Assembly (NCBI GenBank): GCA_036558305.1
Contig: DATBFX010000366.1
Coordinates: 1-19,275 of the forward strand
Reading direction: 5' to 3'
DNA: 19,275 nt
From: DATBFX01 sp036558305
Lineage (GTDB): Bacteria; Chloroflexota; Chloroflexia; Thermomicrobiales; UBA6265
Below, one piece after another: positions 1 to 7,491 of the stretch. The notes beneath the pieces were generated by a model that worked only from the letters and a program-made list of their open reading frames with translations, had not been told where the DNA came from and did not search any database. The translations under genes and the position numbers were made by a program. Numbering within the stretch: position 1 is the stretch's first letter; every line of letters starts with the position of its first letter.

Positions 1-52
1 AATCCTGGGGGGAGACGAGAGCACGCGTCGTTCACCCCCCAGGATTGGGGGG
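1..52. repeat. G-rich palindromic element with two alternative hairpins
   Basis: AATCCTGGGGGG at 1-12 is the exact reverse complement of CCCCCCAGGATT at 35-46, giving a 12-bp stem with a 22-nt loop. The C-tract at 35-40 can instead pair with the G-tract at 47-52, giving a 6-bp stem with the loop AGGATT, so the two hairpins exclude each other. It lies just past the stop of the minus-strand molybdoenzyme gene and could end its transcript, but any U-tract would lie left of the window. It could equally be one copy of a dispersed intergenic palindrome. The left edge is cut by the window, so its full extent is unknown. Confidence 0.6.
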
Positions 53-86
53 AAGGGGGGGCCGATACCGGGGGGCCGAGCCGCGA

Positions 87-1682
87 TTAGGCGACGACCC
101 CGACGACGATGTGGTGCCAGCCGCTGGCGCCGTCGGGGAGGGTGGGGGCGTGGGCGCTGGTCTGGAGGGCGCCGGTACCGTCGGTGGCGCGGACGACGAG
201 GGTGTGGGTGCCGGGCGTTGGTTGCCAGGGGAGGTGCCAGAGAACCCAACTGAGGGATTGGGGGCTGGGGTTGGCGTCGATCGTGGCGGTTTGCCAGGTG
301 TCGCCGCCGTCGAGGCTGACTTCGACCTTGCCGATGCCGCGGTCGCCGGCGAAGGCGAGCCCGGCGAGTTCGGCGCTCGTGGCGTGGACGATGGCTTTGT
401 CGCCGGGGACCTTGATCTGGCTTTCGGTTTTGACCTCGCCGACGTTGGTCCAGCCTTTTTGCTGCCAGTAGCCTTCGTAGTCGCCGCTGACGACTTTGAT
501 CCGTTCGAGCCATTTGACGTTCTTGATGCCGTAGCGGCCGGGGACGATCAGGCGGGCGGGGAACCCGTGCCGGCGCGAGAGGGGGTCGCCGTTCATCGCC
601 CAGACGAGGGTCGTCGTCGGGGCGGTCGCTTTGGCGAGGGGGAGGGAGTCGGAGTAACCGTCGGTGCCGTAGAAGACGACGGTCGTCGCCTCCGGGGAGA
701 GACCGGTCTGGTCGAGGACGCGGGCGAGCGGGGCACCGGACCAGGTTGCCGTGGAGATCAGCGGCCCGCCGATGGGGTTGCTGATGCAGGTCAGGGTGGA
801 GACGAAGTCGGGGCCGGCCAGGGCGCGGAGATCGGCCGCCGCGAACGAGCGCGGGTTCTGGACCAGGCCCTCGACGCGGATCGACCAGTTCTGGTCGCCG
901 GTGTCGACGCGGGGATCGACGAAGTTCTTGGAGACGACGTAGAACTGGTCGTTGGAGGTGATCGGATCGGGGAGTTTGCCGCCCGAGGCGACGACCGCTT
1001 CGCCGGAGCGAACGCGGGCGACTTCTCGGCCAAGAATCGCGAGTGAGACGATGCCGGTCAGACCGAGCGCGGCGGTTTCGAGGAGGCGGCGGCGGGATTG
1101 GTCGGCGGCGGGGCGGTCCGCGGGGTCGGACGCGGCGAGATCGCGGAGGAGCCAGAGGGAAGTCGGGAGGGCGAGGCCGAAGGCGAAGGCGGCGACGGCG
1201 ACGCAGAGGATGACTTCGGCGAGCCGGGTGTAGGTGAGGACGCTGCCGACGCGGAGATCGACCGCCCAGATCATGAAGATCGCGAGCGCGGCCAGGGTGA
1301 CGACGCCATACCTGAGACCGGTTTTCCAGGCAAGTCCCGGCGGGTCGCCGATGGTGCGGGCGAAGAGGCGACCGACGCCTGCCCCGATCAGGATCAACGC
1401 GGCGGCGATACCGACGAAGAGCCAGGCTTTGGCCGAGGTGCCGAAGATGCGGAGGAGCGCCGAAAAGAGACCGAGCGGGAGCCAGGAGAGGGTCACCTCG
1501 GCCAGCGCGTCGAGGAGCGAGACGATGCCGGTGGTCTCCTTCAGGACGACGACGACGGCGAGCGCGACGATGGCCGCGAAGGCGCCGGCAGCGAGGCCGT
1601 GCCAGGGTTGTTGCCCGCCCTGATCGCGGCTCTCTCCCGGAAGGTTGGCGGGGGTCGGGTGTTGGATGGTGCCTGATGACAT
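87..1682 (-). CDS. Membrane-anchored molybdopterin-dependent oxidoreductase (sulfite oxidase fold)
   Basis: A 531-residue protein. The N-terminal ~220 residues are membrane-embedded, with clear hydrophobic segments near 31-47, 86-108, 126-143 and 154-179; 53-77 is a weaker, amphipathic stretch. Another hydrophobic helix at 202-218 is preceded by SRRRLL (196-201), a Tat-like twin-arginine motif. The soluble domain (about 240-400) is the oxidoreductase molybdopterin-binding fold: TLTCISNPIGG supplies the expected Mo-ligand cysteine (Cys299), and HGFPARLIVPGRYGIKNVKW (372-391) is the family's conserved cofactor-binding segment. Residues ~415-531 resemble the Mo-co dimerisation domain (SLDGGDTW at 456-463). 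By family, it should carry Mo-molybdopterin and act on the outer face of the membrane; the substrate is unknown. ATG start; only a weak ribosome site is visible. It is divergent from the TetR operon. No partner cytochrome or heme subunit lies in the window. Confidence 0.9.
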   Translation of the reverse strand: MSSGTIQHPTPANLPGESRDQGGQQPWHGLAAGAFAAIVALAVVVVLKETTGIVSLLDALAEVTLSWLPLGLFSALLRIFGTSAKAWLFVGIAAALILIGAGVGRLFARTIGDPPGLAWKTGLRYGVVTLAALAIFMIWAVDLRVGSVLTYTRLAEVILCVAVAAFAFGLALPTSLWLLRDLAASDPADRPAADQSRRRLLETAALGLTGIVSLAILGREVARVRSGEAVVASGGKLPDPITSNDQFYVVSKNFVDPRVDTGDQNWSIRVEGLVQNPRSFAAADLRALAGPDFVSTLTCISNPIGGPLISTATWSGAPLARVLDQTGLSPEATTVVFYGTDGYSDSLPLAKATAPTTTLVWAMNGDPLSRRHGFPARLIVPGRYGIKNVKWLERIKVVSGDYEGYWQQKGWTNVGEVKTESQIKVPGDKAIVHATSAELAGLAFAGDRGIGKVEVSLDGGDTWQTATIDANPSPQSLSWVLWHLPWQPTPGTHTLVVRATDGTGALQTSAHAPTLPDGASGWHHIVVGVVA

Positions 1683-1773
1683 GGGTTACCCAGGTGGCGA
1701 CGTCTTGGGGGCAGCGACCCCTCTCACTGTACGCGAGGCAGCCGCCGACGGATGGTTCGAGCATGCACCGGTC

Positions 1774-1803
1774 TTGACTTACTAACCAGAAGGTAAGTAT
1801 GAT
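1774..1803 (+). promoter_or_regulatory. Sigma70-type promoter of the tetR-MFS operon
   Basis: TTGACT (1774-1779) and TATGAT (1798-1803) each match the sigma70 -35 and -10 consensus at 5 of 6 positions and are 18 nt apart. The predicted start of transcription, near 1810, is about 15 nt before the TTG start of the TetR gene, so the leader would be very short. This stretch is visibly more A/T-rich than its surroundings. Confidence 0.7.
1777..1798. promoter_or_regulatory. Probable TetR operator inside the promoter spacer
   Basis: ACTTAC (1777-1782) and GTAAGT (1793-1798) form a perfect 6-bp inverted repeat around a 10-nt centre, 22 bp in all. It fills the gap between the -35 and -10 boxes and overlaps both by a few bases, so a bound dimer would block RNA polymerase. 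The adjacent gene encodes a TetR regulator, and this family commonly binds such sites in its own promoter. Autorepression of the operon is inferred. Confidence 0.6.
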
Positions 1804-1824
1804 GCGCGGCACGGAGTCGACCGG

Positions 1825-2475
1825 TTGGATGCCCGTCGCTCTGACCCGAAACCGATGACGACACCAACCTTGCAGGCCAATCGAACAGCGACGGTGGAGA
1901 CCGGCAGAACGCGTCCGGGACGCGAGCGCATCGTTGCCGAGGCGCGGGAGCGGTTCGTCGCGCACGGGTACGCGGCGATGACGATGCAGGAGATCGCCGA
2001 CGCGGTCGGCGTGACCAAAGCGGCGCTCTACTACCACTTCAGCGACAAGGAGGCGCTCTTCGGAGAGGCGTTCATCGACGAGATGGAGCGCATCTGCGCG
2101 GGGATCGCGGCCGCGATGGCGACCGAGACGCGCCTTGCCGGGCAACTGGAGGCGGTCGCCCGCTTTCTCCTCGACGCGAGCGGACTCGAATTCGCCCGGC
2201 TCATCGCCGATCTCGATCGTTATGTCGCGTTGGACCGACGGCGGGAACTCCTCGACCGGGTGCCGCGACCGCGCGACGTCGTTCGCCCCGCGTTCGAGAC
2301 GGCACTGGCGAATGGGGAGATCCGGCCGGTCGATCTGGACGTCGCGGTTTCGCTCTTCTTCTCAATGGTGTTCGGGCAGTTGCGGAACGCCGCTTACGGC
2401 ACGCCCGCCCCGGCGACGAACGACGCGCTCGCCTCGGCGATCGCCTCGATGGTGATGGGGGGAATCGGGGTTTGA
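1825..2475 (+). CDS. TetR/AcrR family transcriptional regulator
   Basis: 216 residues from a TTG start. The helix-turn-helix lies near residues 36-80, with TMQEIADAVGVTKAALYYHF (53-72), the hallmark of the TetR DNA-binding domain, followed by SDKEALFGEAF. The remaining ~130 residues are the helical ligand-binding and dimerisation domain. TTG at 1825 is preceded by GGAG at 1813-1816 with an 8-nt gap, which favours it; ATG at 1855 would shorten the protein by 10 residues without touching the fold, but has no visible ribosome site. The MFS exporter gene starts 25 bp after the stop, so the two are probably co-transcribed and the regulator likely senses a compound the pump exports. The ligand is unknown. 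Confidence 0.93.
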   Translation: MDARRSDPKPMTTPTLQANRTATVETGRTRPGRERIVAEARERFVAHGYAAMTMQEIADAVGVTKAALYYHFSDKEALFGEAFIDEMERICAGIAAAMATETRLAGQLEAVARFLLDASGLEFARLIADLDRYVALDRRRELLDRVPRPRDVVRPAFETALANGEIRPVDLDVAVSLFFSMVFGQLRNAAYGTPAPATNDALASAIASMVMGGIGV

Positions 2476-2500
2476 ACCGGACGGACGCGGAGGATTACTC

Positions 2501-4240
2501 GTGACCGAGTCTTCGGCGCCAGCGCGGCGCCTGGCGCACATCGACGACAAGTGGATCGCCCTCTCGAACACGACGCTGGGGATCCTGATGGCGGCGCTCA
2601 ACAGCAGCATCGTCCTGATCGCGCTGCCGGACATCTTCCGCGGGATCGGGATCGACCCCCTGGCGCCGGGCGAAACCTCGGTCTTGCTCTGGTCGCTGAT
2701 GGGCTACCTGGTGGTGACGGCGGTGCTGCTGGTCACCTGCGGCCGGCTTTCGGACGTCTACGGCCGCGTCCGGCTCTACAACCTCGGGTTCCTGATTTTT
2801 ACGATCGGGTCGATCCTGCTCTTCTTCATCCAGGGGAGCGGCAACGTCGCGGCGCTGCAACTGATCGGGTTCCGGATCGTTCAAGGGGTCGGCGGCGCGT
2901 TCTTGTTCGCGAACTCGACGGCGATTTTGACCGACGCCTTCGCGCCGTCGGAACGCGGGTTCGCGCTCGGGATCAACCAGATGGCGGGGATCGCCGGCAG
3001 TTTCGTCGGGTTGATCCTGGGCGGGCTGCTGGTCACGATCAACTGGCGGGCGGTTTTTCTGGTCAGCGTGCCGATCGGGATCGTCGGGACCGTCTGGGCG
3101 TACCTGATGCTGCACGAGACGGCGAAACCGCGGACGGGGGCGAACCTCGATATCCCCGGCAATCTGCTCTTCGCCGGCGGTTTGACGTCGTTGCTGGTCG
3201 CGCTCACCTACGGGATTCAGCCGTACGGCGGTTCGAACATGGGGTGGAGCAATCCGTGGGTGATCGCCGGGCTTGTCGCCGGCGTCTTGCTGCTGGTCGC
3301 CTTCGGGATCGTCGAGATGCGGGTCGCCGATCCGATGTTCAAACTCGACCTCTTCCGCAACCGCGCGTTCGCGATGAACAACGCGGCCGGATTCCTCGCC
3401 TCGGTCGGGCGGGGCGGTCTGCAGTTCATGATCATCATCTGGTTGCAGGGGGTCTGGTTGCCGCTCCACGGGTACAGCTTCGCGCGGACGCCGCTCTGGG
3501 CCGGGATCTACATGATCCCGTTGACGGTCGGGTTCTTGATCGTCGCACCGATCGGTGGCTGGCTGTCCGACCGGCACGGCGCCCGCGAGCTGGCCGCGGC
3601 CGGGATGGTCATCACCGCGCTCGGGTTCGTCGGGCTGACGGTCATCTCGGCGGACTTCTCGTACGCGGTCTTCGCCGGGCTGCTGCTCGTGCTGGGGATC
3701 GGGATGGGATTGTTCACCGCGCCGAATACGACGGCGATCATGAACGCGGTTCCTGCCGCCTACCGGGGTGTCGCCTCCGGGATGCGGGCGACGTTCCAAA
3801 ACGTGGCGAGCACGTTGAGCATCACGGTGATCTTCTCGCTGGTGACGGTCGGTTTGGCGAAGAACCTACCGGGAAGCCTGATGAGCGGGTTGAGCGGTGC
3901 CGGGATTCCGGCGGACGCGGCGGCGAAGGTCGCGGGGTTACCGCCGGTCGGCGCGCTCTTCGCCGCGTTCCTCGGCTACAACCCGCTGGCGACGCTGATC
4001 CCGGCGAGCGTGCTCGACGGCGTCTCCGCCGCGACCCGCACGACCGTGCTCGGGACCGACTTCTTCCCGACGCTCCTCTCCGGGCCGTTCAAGGATGGCG
4101 TGACGCTGGCGTTCCTGATCTCGGCGGCGCTCTCGGTCGTCGCCGCGCTGGCGTCGCTGGCGGGTGGTCGCCGGTACGTCCACGAATCGTCGACCGTGCG
4201 AGCGCGCGCGGTTGTTGAGCCCAAGGGAGGCGTGAGTTAA
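2501..4240 (+). CDS. MFS transporter, DHA2 (EmrB/QacA-like) drug efflux type
   Basis: 579 residues, the length of 14-helix DHA2 proton-driven exporters. ALNSSIVLIALPDI (32-45) is the family's first-helix motif. GRLSDVYGRVR (81-91) is MFS motif A in the loop between helices 2 and 3, and GINQMAGIAGSFVGLILGG (157-175) is the antiporter motif C in helix 5. Hydrophobic helices run throughout. The stretch between the last two helices (about 455-540) is long and fairly polar, probably a large outer loop. GTG start with GCGGAGGA at 2487-2494, 6 nt upstream. It sits between the TetR gene and a UspA-like gene, an arrangement typical of inducible efflux of a toxic compound. The substrate cannot be read from sequence. 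Confidence 0.93.
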   Translation: MTESSAPARRLAHIDDKWIALSNTTLGILMAALNSSIVLIALPDIFRGIGIDPLAPGETSVLLWSLMGYLVVTAVLLVTCGRLSDVYGRVRLYNLGFLIFTIGSILLFFIQGSGNVAALQLIGFRIVQGVGGAFLFANSTAILTDAFAPSERGFALGINQMAGIAGSFVGLILGGLLVTINWRAVFLVSVPIGIVGTVWAYLMLHETAKPRTGANLDIPGNLLFAGGLTSLLVALTYGIQPYGGSNMGWSNPWVIAGLVAGVLLLVAFGIVEMRVADPMFKLDLFRNRAFAMNNAAGFLASVGRGGLQFMIIIWLQGVWLPLHGYSFARTPLWAGIYMIPLTVGFLIVAPIGGWLSDRHGARELAAAGMVITALGFVGLTVISADFSYAVFAGLLLVLGIGMGLFTAPNTTAIMNAVPAAYRGVASGMRATFQNVASTLSITVIFSLVTVGLAKNLPGSLMSGLSGAGIPADAAAKVAGLPPVGALFAAFLGYNPLATLIPASVLDGVSAATRTTVLGTDFFPTLLSGPFKDGVTLAFLISAALSVVAALASLAGGRRYVHESSTVRARAVVEPKGGVS

Positions 4241-4277
4241 GCGTACGACGCCTATCGCCGATGATAGGAGGGCGGCC

Positions 4278-4853
4278 ATGCACCAACGCGGTTCGTTTTA
4301 TCTGGTTCTGGTGGCGGACGGCACGCCGGCGACCGATGCCGCGGCCCGCACCGTGCGCGATCTGATCGACCCCGGTGCGATCGGCCGCGTCTCCGTGGTC
4401 GCGGTCGGCTCCCCCGTCACCCTGGGGAACCAATGGTTCGTCGGCATGCTCGGGTTCGTCGGCGTGGTGCCGCAGGCGCTGGTCGACGACCTCTGGGAGC
4501 GGGCGCGGGCCTGGGCCGGGGCGGAGGCGGCGCGGGTGATCCGGCTGCTGGGGGAGGTCGCGCCGATGGCCGTTCCCGTCGTGCGGGTGGGGAATCCGGT
4601 CGAGGAGGTCGTCGCGGTCACACGGGAGTGGGATGCCGACCTGGTCGTCATCGGCAGCGAGCGTCGCGAGGGCATGCGTCATGCGGCGCGTCGCGACGTG
4701 GCGGCCGAGGTGATGCGAGCGGCGACGTGCCCGGTGCTGATCGTCCGAGCCGATGGTGGGGAGCCGCCGGTGTCGGGGAAGCGGGTGCCGGTGGTTCCGT
4801 GGCGGCTGGCGAAGGGGGCGGCGGTGCCGGTTGCGGCGGGGGTTGGTGCGTAG
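4278..4853 (+). CDS. Universal stress protein (UspA) family protein
   Basis: 191 residues with an alpha/beta UspA fold. It opens with the first beta strand (FYLVLVADGT, 7-16) and later shows the hallmark DADLVVIGSERR (119-130) and CPVLIVRA (151-158). The usual nucleotide-binding pattern, a glycine-rich segment ending in Gly-Ser before the Val of the next helix, is not intact: after VIGSERREG the expected Gly-Ser is Arg-Asp (RRDVAAEV). Binding of ATP is therefore doubtful. About 33 C-terminal residues extend past the domain and are rich in Val, Ala, Gly and Pro. ATG start with AGGAGG at 4267-4272. It begins 37 bp after the exporter and is probably the last gene of that operon. Confidence 0.85.
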   Translation: MHQRGSFYLVLVADGTPATDAAARTVRDLIDPGAIGRVSVVAVGSPVTLGNQWFVGMLGFVGVVPQALVDDLWERARAWAGAEAARVIRLLGEVAPMAVPVVRVGNPVEEVVAVTREWDADLVVIGSERREGMRHAARRDVAAEVMRAATCPVLIVRADGGEPPVSGKRVPVVPWRLAKGAAVPVAAGVGA

Positions 4854-4858
4854 CGCTG

Positions 4859-4910
4859 GCGCGGGGCTGAAGTCCCCGCGCTCAACCTACGAAGCCCCCT
4901 GAAGGGGGCT
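4859..4910. repeat. Two tandem GC hairpins, dispersed-repeat or terminator-like
   Basis: The first hairpin has an 8-bp perfect stem, GCGCGGGG (4859-4866) with CCCCGCGC (4874-4881), around a 7-nt loop. Eleven nt later AGCCCCC (4893-4899) pairs with GGGGGCT (4904-4910) around TGAA. Neither has a U-tract. The pair follows the stop of the UspA gene, so it may end that operon. The compact two-hairpin form also suits a repeated extragenic palindrome, which only a genome search can settle. Confidence 0.6.
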
Positions 4911-5040
4911 GGGACCGTCACCGTCAGCGGTCTTGATGATGCATTGAGCCGCAGGAGGTGCTGCCAGCATCGATTCACACCCAGAATGGGTCGTCCCGTC
5001 GATCGTCTGGGCGTCGTCACTACGGAAAGGAGAAGACGCG

Positions 5041-5727
5041 GTGTCGAATGGAGATTCGTCCGAACGCATGCCGATCGCGTTTCATCGTCGACGATTGCTG
5101 CAGGGTTCCGCTCTGCTCGCGGGCGGTGCGGCGTCGCTCGGCTCGCCGCTCCGCAGCCTCGCCGCCGGTGTGGCGCCCGAGCATCTCAACCAATGGCTGG
5201 CGCTTTTACAGGCCACCCCGGTCTCGGTGGCCGACTACGCCCCGGTCGCGTTGAAGACCGATGAATACGCCACCCTCACCGCCGCGGTGGGGCGGATCAT
5301 CCCGACCGACGACCTGGGGCCGGGGGCCGCGGACGCGGGCGTGCAGGTGTTCATCGATCGTTCGTTGAAGGGGCCGAACGCGGCGTTGTTGCCGGTCTAC
5401 CAGGGCGGGCTCGCCGCGCTCGATAAGGCCGCCGGTTCCGGCGGGTTTGCCGCGGCGGCGGCCGATACGCAGGACGAGATTCTGACCGACGCGGAAGCGG
5501 ACAAGCTCGACGGCGCGCCGAAGGGGTTCTTCGCGCTGCTGCTGGAGCACACGCGGCAGGGGATGTTCGGCGATCCGGTCTACGGCGGCAACGCCAACTT
5601 CGCCGGGTGGGACCTGATCGGGTATCCCGGCATCAAGTTGACCTGGTCGGCGGACGAGCAGAAGTTTGACGCGAAGGTCACGCCCGAGCACACCTCAGTT
5701 GCCAAGTACGGAGGGAAGAGCTGGTGA
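5041..5727 (+). CDS. Tat-exported gluconate 2-dehydrogenase subunit 3-like protein
   Basis: 228 residues. The N-terminus carries a Tat signal: HRRRLLQGSALLAGGAASLG (15-34) has the twin arginines followed by a hydrophobic, Ala/Gly-rich stretch, with probable cleavage near residue 40-43. The mature part has the family's EYATLTAAVGRIIPTDD (75-91), as in the small subunit of membrane-bound FAD gluconate dehydrogenases. That subunit is known to carry its cofactor-loaded flavoprotein partner through the Tat pore. GTG start with AAGGAG at 5027-5032, 8 nt away; ATG at 5068 (residue 10) would also keep the signal. Its stop overlaps the start of the GMC gene by 4 nt (GTGA), so the two proteins are translationally coupled and almost certainly form one complex. 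Confidence 0.88.
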   Translation: MSNGDSSERMPIAFHRRRLLQGSALLAGGAASLGSPLRSLAAGVAPEHLNQWLALLQATPVSVADYAPVALKTDEYATLTAAVGRIIPTDDLGPGAADAGVQVFIDRSLKGPNAALLPVYQGGLAALDKAAGSGGFAAAAADTQDEILTDAEADKLDGAPKGFFALLLEHTRQGMFGDPVYGGNANFAGWDLIGYPGIKLTWSADEQKFDAKVTPEHTSVAKYGGKSW

Positions 5728-7415
5728 GCAATCCACTGCCGAAGGTCGACGTGCTCGTGATCGGGATCGGCGCCGCGGGCGGGATCGCCGGCTACGTGCT
5801 GGCGGACGCCGGCGTCAAGGTCGTCGCGATCGAGGCCGGGCCGCGCCTGTCCAACGAAGACTTCCTCGCCAACGACGACGAGATCTCGGGGTCGGTCCGG
5901 CACTGGACCGGCGAACCGAAGTACAACAAGGAGCTGCCGACCTGGCGGCCGGACGCGAAGTCGCCGACCGCGCCGCCGCCGGTGCCGCCGGTGCCGATGG
6001 CGAACATGGTCGGTGGGACCAGCATCCACTACGGGACCCAGAGCTGGCGGTTCCGCGCCGACGACCTCCAGGTGCGGACAACCACCGTCTCCAAGTACGG
6101 CGAGAAGGCGATCCCGGCCGGGTCGACGCTGGCCGACTGGCCGCTGACGTACGACGACCTGGAACCGTTCTACGACAAGGTCGAGTATCTGATCGGCGTC
6201 TCCGGCAAGGGCGGGAGCAACCCGTTCGAATCGACGCGCCAGCGAGATTACCCGCTGCCGCCGATGCGGGAGATGGACTACTCGGCGCTGGCAAAGGAGG
6301 CGATGACCAAGCTGGGGTACCACCCCTTCCCGCAACCGGCGGCGATCATCAGCCAGGACTACGACGGCCGCCCGGCCTGCACCTACTGCGGCTACTGCGG
6401 CAGTTTCGGGTGCTGGAACGACGCGAAGTCGAGCACGCTCGTCTCGGCGATCCGCAAGGCCGAGGCGACCGAGAACCTGGAGATTCGGACCAACAGCCGG
6501 GTGATGAAGATCCTCTCCAACGACAAGGGACAGGTGACCGGCGTCCAGTACCTCGACGACAAAGGGCAGATGCAGGAGCAACCGGCCGGGGTGGTGATCC
6601 TCTCCTCGTACATCTACGAGAACAACCGGCTGCTGCTGCTCTCCACCTCCGACTTCTACAAAAACGGGCTGGCGAATAACACCGGCAACGTCGGCAAGAA
6701 CTACATGTCGCACGTCTACGTCGGCAACTACGGGTTGTTCCCGGATCACCGGCTCAACCTCTTCTCCGGCACCACCGGGCAGGCGACCGCGATGGACGAC
6801 CTGAACGGCGACAACTTCGACCACAGCGGGCTCGGGTTCATCCGCGGTGGCGTGATCTTCGCCAGCAACGGCAACCTGCCGATCGCCAACTCGCGGAACG
6901 CGCCGCCGGGCACACCGACCTGGGGCAGCGCCTACAAGAAGTTCATCCACGACCACGGCGACTCGATCGGTCAGGTCTTCGCCCAGGTCGAACCGCTGCC
7001 GTACGAGACGACGTTCCTCGACCTCGACCCGGAGGTGAAGGACCCGATGGGGGTGCCGGTGGTGCGGGTGACCTACAACCTCAACGACAACGAGATCGCG
7101 GCGCAGAAGTACATCGCCGGCAAACTCGACGAGATCCTGAAGCAGATGGGCGCGAGCACGACCTGGCCCGGTTTCCCGCCGGGGTTGCCGCTGCCGATCA
7201 ACAGCCACGCCTACGGCGGGACGCGGATGGGCGACGATCCGAAGACCTCGGTCGTGAACAAGTACGGGCTGGCGCACGAGGCGCCGAACCTGATGGTGCT
7301 GGGTGGGTCGAACTTCCCGGCGAGTTCGGGCTACAACCCGACCGAGACGATCGAAGCGCACGCGTGGTACGCGGCCGACTACCTGGCGAAGAACTTGCAG
7401 CAGGTAGCGGTCTAG
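5724..7415 (+). CDS. GMC family FAD-dependent dehydrogenase (sugar/gluconate dehydrogenase type)
   Basis: 563 residues. The N-terminal FAD-binding fold shows DVLVIGIGAAGGIAG (9-23) and the acidic end of the second strand (AIEAGPR). NMVGGTSIHYGTQSW (94-108) is the GMC flavin-binding signature. The C-terminus holds NSHAYGGTRMG (493-503), with the probable catalytic His495, and GYNPTETIEAHAW (536-548), with a second catalytic position at Asn538 or His546. CTYCGYCGSFGC (219-230) has four cysteines (C-x2-C-x2-C-x4-C). Related FAD glucose/gluconate dehydrogenases carry a three-cysteine [3Fe-4S] motif in the same part of the protein, so an Fe-S cluster is likely but inferred. There is no signal peptide, so export must rely on the Tat-tagged subunit encoded just upstream. 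The substrate is probably a sugar, sugar acid or alcohol and cannot be fixed further. Confidence 0.9.
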   Translation: MSNPLPKVDVLVIGIGAAGGIAGYVLADAGVKVVAIEAGPRLSNEDFLANDDEISGSVRHWTGEPKYNKELPTWRPDAKSPTAPPPVPPVPMANMVGGTSIHYGTQSWRFRADDLQVRTTTVSKYGEKAIPAGSTLADWPLTYDDLEPFYDKVEYLIGVSGKGGSNPFESTRQRDYPLPPMREMDYSALAKEAMTKLGYHPFPQPAAIISQDYDGRPACTYCGYCGSFGCWNDAKSSTLVSAIRKAEATENLEIRTNSRVMKILSNDKGQVTGVQYLDDKGQMQEQPAGVVILSSYIYENNRLLLLSTSDFYKNGLANNTGNVGKNYMSHVYVGNYGLFPDHRLNLFSGTTGQATAMDDLNGDNFDHSGLGFIRGGVIFASNGNLPIANSRNAPPGTPTWGSAYKKFIHDHGDSIGQVFAQVEPLPYETTFLDLDPEVKDPMGVPVVRVTYNLNDNEIAAQKYIAGKLDEILKQMGASTTWPGFPPGLPLPINSHAYGGTRMGDDPKTSVVNKYGLAHEAPNLMVLGGSNFPASSGYNPTETIEAHAWYAADYLAKNLQQVAV

Positions 7416-7447
7416 GCCTCCCGACGGTCTACGCGGCGCGGGAGGCC
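7415..7447 (+). repeat. Intercistronic hairpin between GMC dehydrogenase and cupredoxin
   Basis: GGCCTCCCG (7415-7423) pairs perfectly with CGGGAGGCC (7439-7447) around a 15-nt loop, starting on the last base of the GMC stop codon. A short CCGG-CAA-CCGG hairpin and TTTT follow at once. It could be a partial terminator or an mRNA-stabilising stem that changes the ratio of enzyme to copper protein. Confidence 0.5.
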
Positions 7448-7491
7448 GGCAACCGGTTTTCAGCGTCGTCCGTCAGGAGGAGGAGCACGTT

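Noticed and set aside
45..1046. A 333-residue plus-strand frame opposite the molybdoenzyme gene
   Set aside because: It is Gly/Asp/Val-rich low complexity with no motif; the minus strand encodes the conserved Mo-domain residues.
2495..3799. A 434-residue minus-strand frame opposite the first MFS gene
   Set aside because: Its composition is highly charged and repetitive, with no hydrophobic core; it shadows the exporter.
4911..5040. A promoter for the dehydrogenase cluster
   Set aside because: TTG-starting hexamers such as TTGATG and TTGAGC are present, but none has a reasonable -10 box at a suitable distance, so I list no promoter.
5580..7361. A 593-residue minus-strand frame opposite the GMC dehydrogenase
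   Set aside because: The composition is dominated by Arg, Val, Asp and Gly and there are no motifs; the + strand gene has clear FAD and GMC signatures.
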